From Gaiellasilicea sp963789355 (GTDB taxonomy: Bacteria > Actinomycetota > Thermoleophilia > Gaiellales > Gaiellaceae): 64,000 nt of DNA. The stretch spans positions 496,001-560,000 of the forward strand of contig CAWBKK010000002.1 in assembly GCA_963789355.1 (NCBI GenBank), in the 5' to 3' direction. The notes beneath the pieces are model-generated. The model ran no database searches and was not told where the DNA came from. It saw only the letters and a program-made list of their open reading frames with translations. Numbering within the stretch: position 1 is the first letter of the stretch; the number at the start of each line of letters is the position of its first letter. Positions 9,446 through 17,893 of this stretch are shown in pieces. A program made the position numbers and the translations under genes.

Positions 9446-10939
9446 GTGAACCCGGCCCTCGACGATCTGAAGCAACGGCTGGCAGAGGTCTACGACCTCG
9501 AGAAGGCCGCCGCGATCGCCGGCTGGGACCAGCGGACGATGATGCCGCCGCAGGGCGCCGGAGCACGCTCGGAGGTGTCGGCAACACTCTCCGGGATCGC
9601 ACACGAGCGGTTCACGGCCGACGAGGTCGGCCGGCTGCTCGACGAGCTTGCGCCGCTCGAGGACGAGCTCGACTTCGACTCCGACGACGCGAGCCTGATC
9701 CGCGTCACCCGCCGCGACTGGGAAAAGGCGCGGCGCGTCCCCTCCGAGCTCGCCGCCGCGTGGGCGCGCGAGGGCGGCAATGCTCACGTCGCCTGGCTCG
9801 AGGCTCGCGAGGCGAACGACTTCTCGATCTTTCGGCCCGCGCTCCAGCGCGTCCACGACGTGGCGCTGCGCTGGGCCGAGCACATGGAGCAGGGCGACTC
9901 GCCGTACGACGCCTTCCTCGACGAGTACGAACCGGGAATGACGACGGCAGAGGTGAAGGCGGTCTTCGACGTCCTCCGGCCGGAGCTGACCGCGATCGTG
10001 CGCGAGGCCGGCGAGCCGGCCGACGACTCCTTTCTCGACGGCGACTTCCCCGTTGCGACCCAGCAGGAGTTCCTCGCAGGCGTCCTGCGCGACTTCGGCT
10101 TCGCGGACGGCGCCTACCGCCTCGACCCGACGGTGCATCCGTTCGCAACCTCCTTCTCGCGCACGGACATCCGGATGACGACGCGCTACAAGCCGACGAA
10201 CCTGCGCGCGCTCTGGGCCGGGATGCACGAGGCGGGTCACGGGCTCACCTACCAGGGCACGGAGCCGTCGCTCGCACGCTCGCCGCTCTACGGGAACGCG
10301 TCGCTCGGCCTCGGCGAGTCGCAGAGCCGGACGTGGGAGAACCTCGTCGGCCGCTCGCACGCGTTCTGGCGCGGCAGGCTGCCCGAGCTGCAGCGGCTCT
10401 TCCCGCAGCTCTCGTCCGTCGACCTCGACACGTGGTACCGGGGGATCAACCGCGTCGCGCCCGGGCTGATCCGCGTCGACTCCGACGAGGTCACGTACTC
10501 GCTCCACATCATCCTCCGCTTCGAGCTCGAGCAGGAGCTCGTCTCAGGCTCGCTCGCGCTCGACGACCTCCCCGAGGCGTGGAACGCGAAGATGGAGGAG
10601 CTGCTCGGCATCGGCGTGCCCGACGACGCCCGCGGCGTCCTCCAGGACGTGCACTGGACGCGTGCCGCCTACGGCTACTTCCCCACGTACGCCCTCGGGA
10701 ACGTCCTCTCGGTGCAGATCTGGCGGGCGGTCGAGGAGGAGCTGCCCGATCTCGATGCGCAGCTCGAGGCCGGCGAGTTCGGCCCGCTGTACGAGTCGCT
10801 GCGCACCCGGATCTATCGCCACGGTCGCAAGTTCACGCCGATGGAGACGCTCGAGCGCGCGATCGGGGCGAACGAGATCGACCCGCAGCCGTACCTCGCG
10901 TACCTGCGCTCGAAGGTCGCGGGCCTCCAACCGGCGTAG
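9446..10939 (+). CDS. M32-family metallocarboxypeptidase (carboxypeptidase Taq type)
   Basis: The 497-residue protein is a zinc carboxypeptidase that removes C-terminal residues from peptides in the cytosol. The HExxH site is HEAGH in LWAGMHEAGHGLTY, about residue 259, and the third zinc ligand is the Glu in LGLGESQSRTWENLVGRS. The N-terminus (LDDLKQRLAEVYDLEKAAAI, WDQRTMMPP) and the DSDEVTYSLHIILRFELE block are typical of M32, and the length matches the family. I prefer GTG 9446, preceded by TAGGTT at 7 bases, over ATG 9428, which overlaps that hexamer. Its TAG stop merges with the -10 hexamer of the next gene. Confidence 0.93.
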   Translation: MNPALDDLKQRLAEVYDLEKAAAIAGWDQRTMMPPQGAGARSEVSATLSGIAHERFTADEVGRLLDELAPLEDELDFDSDDASLIRVTRRDWEKARRVPSELAAAWAREGGNAHVAWLEAREANDFSIFRPALQRVHDVALRWAEHMEQGDSPYDAFLDEYEPGMTTAEVKAVFDVLRPELTAIVREAGEPADDSFLDGDFPVATQQEFLAGVLRDFGFADGAYRLDPTVHPFATSFSRTDIRMTTRYKPTNLRALWAGMHEAGHGLTYQGTEPSLARSPLYGNASLGLGESQSRTWENLVGRSHAFWRGRLPELQRLFPQLSSVDLDTWYRGINRVAPGLIRVDSDEVTYSLHIILRFELEQELVSGSLALDDLPEAWNAKMEELLGIGVPDDARGVLQDVHWTRAAYGYFPTYALGNVLSVQIWRAVEEELPDLDAQLEAGEFGPLYESLRTRIYRHGRKFTPMETLERAIGANEIDPQPYLAYLRSKVAGLQPA

Positions 10940-10948
10940 GATCCAACC

Positions 10949-12034
10949 ATGCGTCGGGGTCTCGTCGCGCTCGTCTTGGCCGGCGTCGTCGCCGCGCCTG
11001 CCGACGCGGCCCTGCCACGCTCGCTCGTCGACCGGCTGGACGACGCGCGCGGCCCCCAGATCCACTTCGTCTACGCCGTTCCGGCCGGCGGCGAGGACCG
11101 AAAGCTCGACGAGACCGGAGCGCTCGAGGGCTCCGTCGGCTCGTTCCAGGCCTGGCTCGCGGCCGAGACGGGCGGCCCGAACCTGCGGCTCGACACCTAT
11201 CAGGGCTCGCTCGACATCAGCTTCTTCCAGCTCGCGGCGAACGATGCCGCGGTTGCCTCGCGCGGCGCCTTCGTGCGCGACGCGGTCGAGCAGGAGCTGC
11301 GCGGGGCCGGCTTCAACCGCCCCGACCGGATCTATGCCGTCTATTACGACGGCTCGAGCACGTTCAGCTGTGGTGGCGCCTTCTGGCCGCCGAGCCTGAA
11401 CGGGAACGCGATCGTGATGTACCTGCGCGGCCGGCCTCCGGGCATTCCATGCGAGTCGAACGGCTTCGCCGCCGCGATCTCGCCCCCGGGGTACTGGGAG
11501 TACGCGATGCTGCACGACATCCTCCACGGGCTCGGCTCCGTGCCCGTCTGCGCGCCGCACCATCACCTCGCCGGGCACGTCTCGGATTTCGCGAACGACC
11601 TGATGTGGGCGGGGAGCCGGCCGTGGCAGTTCCCGGCGCGGCTCGACATCGGCCGCGACGACTACTACGGCCACGGGCGAGCCGACTGCGCCGACCTGGC
11701 GCGCAGCCCCTACCTGACCTCGAATCCGCCGCCGCCGCCGGTGCTCGCCGTGACGATGTTCCGCGTCGGCACGCGCGCGCAGCCTGGCAAGGGACTCGAT
11801 GCGATCCTCGAGGTGACCGTCGACGGCGAGCGGGCCTCTGCCGGGACGGCGCGGTGCACCGGTCGGATCGGGACGCGCGCCCTCCGCGCGGTCTCGGTCT
11901 CGTTCGCCGCAAGCGCTGCCCGTTGCCGCTGGCGCTTCCCGCTCGGCTCGAAGGGCAAGCGGTTCAGCGGCACCGTGCGCGCGACCGTCGGCGACCGCAG
12001 CGTCAGCCGCTCGCTTACCCGGATCATTCGCTAG
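10949..12034 (+). CDS. Secreted zincin-like protein with a degenerate HDxxH site
   Basis: The 361-residue protein has a signal peptide (residues 1-20, ending APADA). Its core aligns with the protein encoded at 29608-30978. Both have a helix MLHDILHGLG or VAVHELMHVFG, then GHVSDFANDLM or GHVCDSPQDLM, then LDIGRDDYYGHG or LDVGRNDYYGHQ. The layout resembles a metzincin: zinc helix, a later His ligand and a Met-turn-like DLM. Here the catalytic Glu is Asp (HDILH), so activity is doubtful. A C-terminal Ig-like domain (LAVTMFRVGTRAQPGKGL onward) follows. It should act outside the cell. I cannot assign a named family. TAGGAT, sharing the upstream stop codon, lies 6 bases before the ATG. Confidence 0.7.
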   Translation: MRRGLVALVLAGVVAAPADAALPRSLVDRLDDARGPQIHFVYAVPAGGEDRKLDETGALEGSVGSFQAWLAAETGGPNLRLDTYQGSLDISFFQLAANDAAVASRGAFVRDAVEQELRGAGFNRPDRIYAVYYDGSSTFSCGGAFWPPSLNGNAIVMYLRGRPPGIPCESNGFAAAISPPGYWEYAMLHDILHGLGSVPVCAPHHHLAGHVSDFANDLMWAGSRPWQFPARLDIGRDDYYGHGRADCADLARSPYLTSNPPPPPVLAVTMFRVGTRAQPGKGLDAILEVTVDGERASAGTARCTGRIGTRALRAVSVSFAASAARCRWRFPLGSKGKRFSGTVRATVGDRSVSRSLTRIIR

Positions 12035-12058
12035 CGGCCCGTCCGTAGACTCAGGCTC

Positions 12059-13210
12059 GTGGAGGACGTCCTTCAGCGCGCTCACGGCCTCGTCGAGAGC
12101 TTCGAGGTGCTCGTGCGCGCGGAACTGCCCGCAGACGTCGAGATCTTCGACGCGCACGTCCACCTCGGCGACGACATCGACGGCATGCGCGGCGAGCTCG
12201 ACGAGCTCCTGCGGATCCAGCGGGGCCACGGGATCACGCGCTCGTTCATGTTCTGCCTCGACGAGCCCGACCGGCATCCCGGCTTCCGCGCTCCGAACGA
12301 CCGCACGCTCGCGTTCGCGGAACGGAGCGACGGCGCCCTCGTCCCGTTCGTCCGGCTCGACCTGGCCGAGAGCCCGATCGAGGAGGCGGTGCGGTGCCTC
12401 GACCGCGGCGCCGGGGGGATCAAGCTGCACCCGCGCGCGCAGAAGTTCCTGCTCGACGACGATCGGCTGGCGCCGGTGTTCGAGCTGGCGGCCGCGCGGA
12501 AGGTGCCGATCCTCATCCACGGCGGCCGTGGCCTACCCCCGATCGCCGATGCCCTCGCGCGGCTGATGGACGCCTACGAGCCGCAGCTGATCATCGCCCA
12601 CGCCGGGATCGCCGACCTCGGTGCGCTCGCGCGGCACTTCTCCGGCCGGCCGGGAGTCTTCTTCGACACCTCGGTCTGGAGCCCGCTCGACCTCCTCGAC
12701 CTCTACCGGCTCGTCTCGCCCGAGCAGGTGCTCTATGCCTCCGACTACCCCTACGGGACGCAGCCCGCGTCGCTGCTCGTCTCGATCCGGACGGCCCGGA
12801 TGGCCGGGCTCGACGACGAGCAGCTGCGAGCCATGCTCGGCGGCAGCGCGCGCCGGATCGCAGACGGCGAGGAGGCGCTGGCGCTGACGGCGCCGCGGGG
12901 CCCGGAGGACATCTCGCACCCGCTCACGTTCGCGCGGATCCACCAGTACCTCTCGATGGCGACGCCGCTCCTCTGGATGCGGCAGGCGGACACGATCGGC
13001 GTTCTCGGCCTGGCCCTGAACGCCTGCGACGAGCGCGCGAACGGCCATCGCCAGGAGACGGAGCAGATCCGCGAGCTCCTCACCGCCGCCCGCGACCTCT
13101 GGCGTGTCTTCCCCGAGGCCGAGGACGAAGCCGAGCGCGCCCGCACCGCTCGGATCGCATTCCGGCTCGTCCACCTGGCGAACATCACGGCGGTGACCTC
13201 GGCTGTCTAG
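12059..13210 (+). CDS. Amidohydrolase-superfamily metal-dependent hydrolase
   Basis: The 383-residue protein has the amidohydrolase (amidohydro_2) TIM-barrel signature: HxH in IFDAHVHLG, a Lys in GGIKLHPRAQK, His in PILIHGGRG and LIIAHAG, and the catalytic Asp in LYASDYPYGT. A C-terminal helical extension of about 100 residues (ISHPLTFARIHQYLSMA onward) is unusual for the superfamily. Substrate unknown. It may hydrolyse or decarboxylate an aromatic or cyclic acid, given the molybdenum hydroxylase genes that start 2 bases after its stop. TAGACT lies 7 bases before the GTG start. Confidence 0.82.
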   Translation: MEDVLQRAHGLVESFEVLVRAELPADVEIFDAHVHLGDDIDGMRGELDELLRIQRGHGITRSFMFCLDEPDRHPGFRAPNDRTLAFAERSDGALVPFVRLDLAESPIEEAVRCLDRGAGGIKLHPRAQKFLLDDDRLAPVFELAAARKVPILIHGGRGLPPIADALARLMDAYEPQLIIAHAGIADLGALARHFSGRPGVFFDTSVWSPLDLLDLYRLVSPEQVLYASDYPYGTQPASLLVSIRTARMAGLDDEQLRAMLGGSARRIADGEEALALTAPRGPEDISHPLTFARIHQYLSMATPLLWMRQADTIGVLGLALNACDERANGHRQETEQIRELLTAARDLWRVFPEAEDEAERARTARIAFRLVHLANITAVTSAV

Positions 13211-13211
13211 C

Positions 13212-13640
13212 GTGCGCGTGAACGGCCATGACCACTCGTTCGAGGCGCCGGTCGGGCGGACGCTCGCCGAGACGCTGCGCGACGACCTCGGCCTGACGGG
13301 GACGAAGATCGCCTGCGGCGAGGGCCACTGCGGCGCCTGCACGGTTCAGCTCGACGGCGTGCCCGTGCTCAGCTGCATCACGCTCGTGCATACGGTCGGC
13401 GAGCGCGAGGTGACGACGATCGAGGGTCTGAAGGATCACCCGCTCGTGGAGGCGTTCGTCCGCACGGACGCGCTTCAGTGCGGGTTCTGCACGCCGGGCC
13501 AGATCGTCTCCGCGGCAGCGCTCGTCGCCGAGAACGCGACCCCGTCGAGCGAGCAGATCAGGCACGGGATGGCGGGCAATCTCTGCCGCTGCGGGACGTA
13601 CCCGCGGATCGAGGAGGCGATCGGCACATGGCAAGGCTGA
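13212..13640 (+). CDS. Molybdenum hydroxylase, [2Fe-2S] subunit
   Basis: The 142-residue small subunit carries two [2Fe-2S] clusters. The plant-ferredoxin-type cluster is in KIACGEGHCGACTVQLDG with a further Cys at VLSC. The second is in the helical domain with QCGFCTPGQ and GNLCRCGTYPRIEEA. It passes electrons from the molybdenum site to FAD. The gene starts 2 bases after the amidohydrolase stop and overlaps the large-subunit gene by 13 bases. The order small-large-medium gives a xanthine dehydrogenase/aldehyde oxidase-type enzyme; the substrate is not decided by this subunit. Confidence 0.94.
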   Translation: MRVNGHDHSFEAPVGRTLAETLRDDLGLTGTKIACGEGHCGACTVQLDGVPVLSCITLVHTVGEREVTTIEGLKDHPLVEAFVRTDALQCGFCTPGQIVSAAALVAENATPSSEQIRHGMAGNLCRCGTYPRIEEAIGTWQG

Positions 13641-15889
13641 TCAAGTCCGAGAAGGAGGTCGAGGGCCGCTACGAGGAGGTCTGGACGCTCGTCGAGGAGG
13701 ATGCGCTGGTCCAGTGGCCGGCCGGTCCGGGCGACGTCGTCGGCAGGGACGCTCCCCGGGTCGACGGCTACGAGAAGGCTCGCGGCGAGGCGCGCTACAC
13801 GGGCGACATCAAGCTGTCCGGGATGCTCGAAACGGCGCTCCTGCGCAGCCCTCACGCCAACGCCCGCGTGCAGCGCATCGATCTGGCGGCCGCGACCGCG
13901 GCCCCCGGCGTGTTTGCGGCGATCGGCCCTGGCGAAGTCGAGGGCGTCGGTGAGGAGGCTCACTTCGAGGGCGCAGCCGTGGCGGCGGTCGCCGCCGAGA
14001 CGCTCGAGCAGGCGCGCGCGGCGGTCCGGCTGATCGAGATCGAGTGGGAGGAGCTCGAGCCGCTGCTCGACGCAGACGAGGCGGTCCAGCGCGGCTCGCT
14101 GATCCAGGAATCGCGCCGATACGAGCGCGGCGACTACGAGCAGGGGCTCGCCGAGGCGGACGCCGTGGTCGAGGCGGAGTACACGACGCAGACGCTCAAC
14201 CACAACCCGCTCGAGACCCACCAGTGTCTTTGCGAATGGCGCGGCGACAGCCTCGACGTCTACGTCTCGACGCAGTACATCTGGGGTCTCCGCCGCGACC
14301 TGGCCGAGAGCCTCGGCCTGCCGCAGGACAAGGTGCGCGTGATCTGCGAGTTCATGGGCGGCGGCTTCGGCGCCAAGGCCGGGATCGGCAACTACATGCT
14401 GATCGCGGCCGAGCTCGCAAAGCGGGCCCGGCGGCCGGTGCGCTGCGGGTTCTCGCGCCGGGAAGAAAACGTCGTCGGCGGCAACCGCAACGCGACGCGC
14501 CAGCGCGTGACGGCCGCGGCGCGAGCCGACGGAACCCTGACCGCCCTCGGCGGCGAGTACACATGCGCGCTCGGCTGGAACGGCTGGCTGCCGCCGACCT
14601 CCGGGCCGACACAGCTCCTCTACGCCTGCGACAACGTGAAGACGGTCGAGCACGGCGCGAAGCTGAACATTCCGCCGATGGCCGCGTTCCGCGCCCCCGG
14701 CTTCGTCGAGGGGACCTGGTCGCTCGAGTGCGTGCTCGACAAGCTGGCGGCCCAGCTCGGGATCGATCCGCTCGAGCTGCGCAAGCTCAACTACGCGCAT
14801 GCCGACGCCATGGACGGCCGTCCCTTCTCGTCCAAGAGCCTGATGGAGTGCTACCGCCGCGCGGAGCCGCACTGGGCACGGCGGCAGGAGGTGCGCGCGA
14901 GCTCGGACGAGGTCTGGAAGCGCGGCATCGGCATGGCGAGCCAGATCTGGTACGGGGGCGGCGGGCCTCCGAGCTACGCGTGGGTGCGGCTCGGCTCGGA
15001 CGGGCGCGCGAACGTCGTCACGGCGATGCAGGACATCGGCACCGGCACGCGCACGGCGATGGCGATGATCGCGGCGGAGGAGCTCGGCCTCCCTCTCGAC
15101 CACGTCGAGGTGCAGATCGGCGACTCGTCCCGCGGCCCGTTCGCGTCGATCTCGGGCGGCTCGTCGACGCTTCCCTCCATGGGACCGGCCGTGCGCTCGG
15201 CCGCCGCCGACGCCGCGCGCCAGGTGATCGAGCTGGCCGCGCAGCGCTACGATCGGGAGGAGCGGCTGCTGTCGCTGAAGGGCGGGCGGATCGTTTCCTC
15301 CGACGGCGGCAGCTGGCCGCTCGACGAGATCACGGGGCTGCTCGCCGACGGCCAGATCCTCGGCAAGGGAGCCCGCGGCCCGAATCCGACCGGCATGCGC
15401 GTGCTCACGTTCGGGATCCAGCTCGCCGAGGTCGCGGTCGACGTCGGCACGGGCGAGGTCCGGGTCGAGAAGATCGTCGCGATCCACGACGTCGGCCGGG
15501 TGATCAACCCGCTCGGCGCCCGCAGCCAGATCGAGGGCGGGATCATCCAGGCGCTCGGGCACACGTTCTCGGAGCACCGGCTCGACGACCCGCGCACCGG
15601 CACCGTGCTGACGAAGACGCTCGACGCCTACAAGCTGCCGACGATCGCAGACGTGCCGGAGATCGTCTGCGACCTCGTGGACGTGCCCGACGAGCACCTG
15701 ACCAATCTCGGCTCGAAGGGGCTCGGGGAGCCCCCGATCGTGCCCACCGCCGCCGCGATCGCGAACGCGATCCGCGATGCGACCGGCGCCGACGTCACCT
15801 CGCTCCCGATCACGCGCGAGGAGATCCTGCGCGCGCTCCGCGAGGCCGAGTCGAGGAAGAAGGAGCCGGTTGCAGCTGGAGCGTCCTAG
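13628..15889 (+). CDS. Molybdenum hydroxylase, molybdopterin-binding large subunit
   Basis: The 753-residue catalytic subunit binds the molybdenum cofactor. Visible family blocks are GRDAPRVDGYEKARGEARYTG, the FMGGGFGAKAG cofactor loop, PMAAFRAPGF and the C-terminal NLGSKGLGEPP with the conserved catalytic Glu. The active-site loop around AFRAPG lacks the Cys-Ser-Phe-Arg of true CO dehydrogenase. It is therefore a xanthine/aldehyde/aromatic hydroxylase rather than CoxL. The start ATG overlaps the small-subunit gene and the FAD-subunit gene overlaps its 3' end, so all three are coupled. An N-terminal extension of about 30 residues (LIKSEKEVEGRYEEVW) precedes the usual start block. Confidence 0.93.
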   Translation: MARLIKSEKEVEGRYEEVWTLVEEDALVQWPAGPGDVVGRDAPRVDGYEKARGEARYTGDIKLSGMLETALLRSPHANARVQRIDLAAATAAPGVFAAIGPGEVEGVGEEAHFEGAAVAAVAAETLEQARAAVRLIEIEWEELEPLLDADEAVQRGSLIQESRRYERGDYEQGLAEADAVVEAEYTTQTLNHNPLETHQCLCEWRGDSLDVYVSTQYIWGLRRDLAESLGLPQDKVRVICEFMGGGFGAKAGIGNYMLIAAELAKRARRPVRCGFSRREENVVGGNRNATRQRVTAAARADGTLTALGGEYTCALGWNGWLPPTSGPTQLLYACDNVKTVEHGAKLNIPPMAAFRAPGFVEGTWSLECVLDKLAAQLGIDPLELRKLNYAHADAMDGRPFSSKSLMECYRRAEPHWARRQEVRASSDEVWKRGIGMASQIWYGGGGPPSYAWVRLGSDGRANVVTAMQDIGTGTRTAMAMIAAEELGLPLDHVEVQIGDSSRGPFASISGGSSTLPSMGPAVRSAAADAARQVIELAAQRYDREERLLSLKGGRIVSSDGGSWPLDEITGLLADGQILGKGARGPNPTGMRVLTFGIQLAEVAVDVGTGEVRVEKIVAIHDVGRVINPLGARSQIEGGIIQALGHTFSEHRLDDPRTGTVLTKTLDAYKLPTIADVPEIVCDLVDVPDEHLTNLGSKGLGEPPIVPTAAAIANAIRDATGADVTSLPITREEILRALREAESRKKEPVAAGAS

Positions 15890-16700
15890 CTCTGCCGCCG
15901 AGGCGGTCGCGGCGCTCGCGACCGGCCGCGCGCTCGCCGGCGGCACCGAGCTGGTGCCGCTGCTGCGCGACGGGATCGTCGAGGCGGAGACGCTCGTCGA
16001 CGTCCGCGAGGCTGTGCCGCGCGGGATCTCCGCGCGCTCGATCGGAGCGGGAACGACGCTGGCAGAGCTCGAGGCCTCGACCGAGATCCCCGATGCGCTG
16101 CGCGAAGCCTGCCGCCTGGCGGCGTCGCCGCAGCTGCGGAACATGGGCACGATCGGGGGCAACCTCCTCCAGGCCACCCGCTGCTGGTACTGGCGGCTCC
16201 AGTTCCCCTGCCGGCTCCACGGCGGCGACATCTGCCATGCGAAGGAGGGCCAACACCGGGAGCACGCCTTCTTCGGCAACGACTTCTGCGCCTCGGCGCA
16301 CCCGTCCGACCCGGCCGCGGCTCTGCTCGCGCTCGGCGCGCGGATCCGCACCGACCGCCGCGAGCTCGACGTCGCCGAGCTCTACCGCCTGCCCACGGAG
16401 GACGACCGCTCGACGACGACGCTCGCTGCCGACGAGCTGATCCTCGAGCTCGAGCTGCCCCAGGTGGAGGCGAGCACGTACCTGAAGGCGATGGACCGGC
16501 AGCGCTGGGCGTTCGCGCTCGTCGGCGTCGCCGCTGCTCGCGTCGGCGGCGAGACGCGGATCGCCCTCGCCGGAGCGGCGCCGATCCCGTGGCTGCTCTC
16601 GGCGCCCGACGAGCTCGACCGGGCGACGCCGCTCGAAGGCACCGCGTTCAAAGTCGAGATCGCCCGCACGCTCGTGGCGCGCGCGACCGCGAGCCTCTAG
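15870..16700 (+). CDS. Molybdenum hydroxylase, FAD subunit with a four-cysteine insert
   Basis: The 276-residue medium subunit binds FAD (LAGGTELVPLLRDG near the N-terminus, MGTIGGNLLQ near residue 92). Between TIGGN and the C-terminal domain lies an insert with four cysteines: C in TRCWYW, C in QFPCRL, C in GDICHAKE and C in GNDFCASAHPSD. A comparable loop in the 4-hydroxybenzoyl-CoA reductase beta subunit holds a [4Fe-4S] cluster, so this subunit may hold an extra cluster. I chose the TTG at 15870, which overlaps the large-subunit gene by 20 bases and follows AAGGAG closely; no better in-frame start fits the FAD-domain N-terminus. Confidence 0.88.
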   Translation: MQLERPSSAAEAVAALATGRALAGGTELVPLLRDGIVEAETLVDVREAVPRGISARSIGAGTTLAELEASTEIPDALREACRLAASPQLRNMGTIGGNLLQATRCWYWRLQFPCRLHGGDICHAKEGQHREHAFFGNDFCASAHPSDPAAALLALGARIRTDRRELDVAELYRLPTEDDRSTTTLAADELILELELPQVEASTYLKAMDRQRWAFALVGVAAARVGGETRIALAGAAPIPWLLSAPDELDRATPLEGTAFKVEIARTLVARATASL

Positions 16701-16715
16701 CTAGCATCGGCCCTC

Positions 16716-17372
16716 GTGCGGCTTCGACTTCTGCTCCTGCTGCTCGTGGCCAGCCTCGCGGCGTGCGGCGGCGACGACGAGCCGGAATCGTCCGGCGCCA
16801 CGACGACGCCGGCCGCGGCGAGCGGCGACTGCGAGTCCGTCGACGCGCCGGAGCCGAAGCCCGACGGCGGCCAGACGGCGCCCGACGAGGCGCTCGCGGC
16901 CGGCACCTACGCGCTCGTCGTCGAGACGAGCTGCGGCGAGTTCACGATCGAGCTCGATCCGAAGCTGGCGCCCAAGACCGCCGCATCGCTCGTCGCCCTC
17001 GCCGAGGCCGGCTTCTACGACGGCACCATCTTCCATCGCGTCGTTCCCGGCTTCGTGATCCAGGGCGGCGATCCGACGGGCACCGGCACCGGGGGCCCCG
17101 GCTACAAGACCGTGGACGTGCCGCCGGCCGGGACGACGTACACCGCGGGCGTGGTCGCGATGGCGAAGGCGGGCAACGAGCCGCCGGGGACATCGGGCAG
17201 CCAGTTCTTCGTCGTCACCGCGCCCGACGCAGGCCTGCCGCCCGACTATGCGGTCGTGGGCACGGTCGGGGACGGGATGGAGACCGTGAGCGCGATCGAG
17301 GCGCTCGGCACCGGCGACGGGCCGCCGTCGCAGCCGGTCGTGATCGAAAAGGTCGCCGTCGAGAAGAGTTGA
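16716..17372 (+). CDS. Cyclophilin-type peptidyl-prolyl isomerase lipoprotein
   Basis: The 218-residue protein has a lipoprotein signal with lipobox LAAC at about residues 14-17, a low-complexity linker to about residue 65 and a cyclophilin domain. The domain keeps FYDGTIFHRVVPGFVIQGGD (catalytic Arg in FHR), MAKAGN, GSQFFV and a late Val/Asp loop. It should catalyse proline isomerisation in secreted proteins at the outer membrane face. It sits between the molybdenum hydroxylase and MobA-like genes. TAGCAT lies 8 bases before its GTG, so it may have its own promoter. The next start overlaps its stop (TGATG). Confidence 0.93.
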   Translation: MRLRLLLLLLVASLAACGGDDEPESSGATTTPAAASGDCESVDAPEPKPDGGQTAPDEALAAGTYALVVETSCGEFTIELDPKLAPKTAASLVALAEAGFYDGTIFHRVVPGFVIQGGDPTGTGTGGPGYKTVDVPPAGTTYTAGVVAMAKAGNEPPGTSGSQFFVVTAPDAGLPPDYAVVGTVGDGMETVSAIEALGTGDGPPSQPVVIEKVAVEKS

Positions 17373-17887
17373 TGGTCGCCGCCGTCGTCCTCGCTGCGGG
17401 AGCGGCGACGCGGTTCGGCGCGCCGAAGCAACGCCTGCTCCTGCCGGCCGTGCTCGAGCACGTGCAGGGTCTCGACCAGGTCGTCGTCGTCGCCGGCGCC
17501 TACCCGCTCGACGGCGCAATCGACTGCCCCGACTGGGAGCTCGGGCCGGGCGCGTCGCTCCGCTGCGGGCTCGCCGCGCTCGGCCCCGCCGTCGAGGCGG
17601 CGGTCGTCGTGCTCGCCGACGGCCCCTCGCTCGCCCCGGCGGCGATCGAGCGCGTCGTCGCCGAGTGGCGGGAGAGTGGCGCGCCGATCGTCGCGGCGAG
17701 CTACGGCGGCGACCGCGGCCATCCCCTCCTCGTCGCCCGCTCCGCCTGGGCCGACATCCCGGACGAGGGCCTGCGCGCGTTCGAGCCCCGCCTCGTGCCG
17801 TGCGACGATCTCGGCGAGCCGGGCGACGTCGACTATCCGGACGATCTGCCGGAGAGGTACAGGAGCGCCGCCGACGAACCGATGTAG
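17372..17887 (+). CDS. MobA/MocA-like molybdenum cofactor nucleotidyltransferase
   Basis: The 171-residue protein opens with the nucleotide-binding signature VVLAAGAATRFGAPKQRLLL and retains VLADGPSLAP and GDRGHPLLVARSAW of the MobA-like NTP transferase family. Its location after a xanthine dehydrogenase-type operon favours the MocA role, adding CMP to molybdopterin to make the MCD cofactor these hydroxylases use. MobA (GMP) is the alternative. It is short compared with the usual 190-200 residues. The start overlaps the cyclophilin stop, giving translational coupling. Confidence 0.8.
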   Translation: MVAAVVLAAGAATRFGAPKQRLLLPAVLEHVQGLDQVVVVAGAYPLDGAIDCPDWELGPGASLRCGLAALGPAVEAAVVVLADGPSLAPAAIERVVAEWRESGAPIVAASYGGDRGHPLLVARSAWADIPDEGLRAFEPRLVPCDDLGEPGDVDYPDDLPERYRSAADEPM

Positions 17888-17893
17888 CAGTCA

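Noticed and set aside
9760..12048. A 762-codon open frame overlapping the M32 and zincin genes
   Set aside because: Out-of-frame shadow with Arg-rich composition, while both overlapped genes have clear motifs.
13628..15889. Aerobic CO dehydrogenase large subunit (CoxL)
   Set aside because: The active-site loop reads AFRAPG; the Cys-Ser-Phe-Arg loop of form I CoxL is missing.
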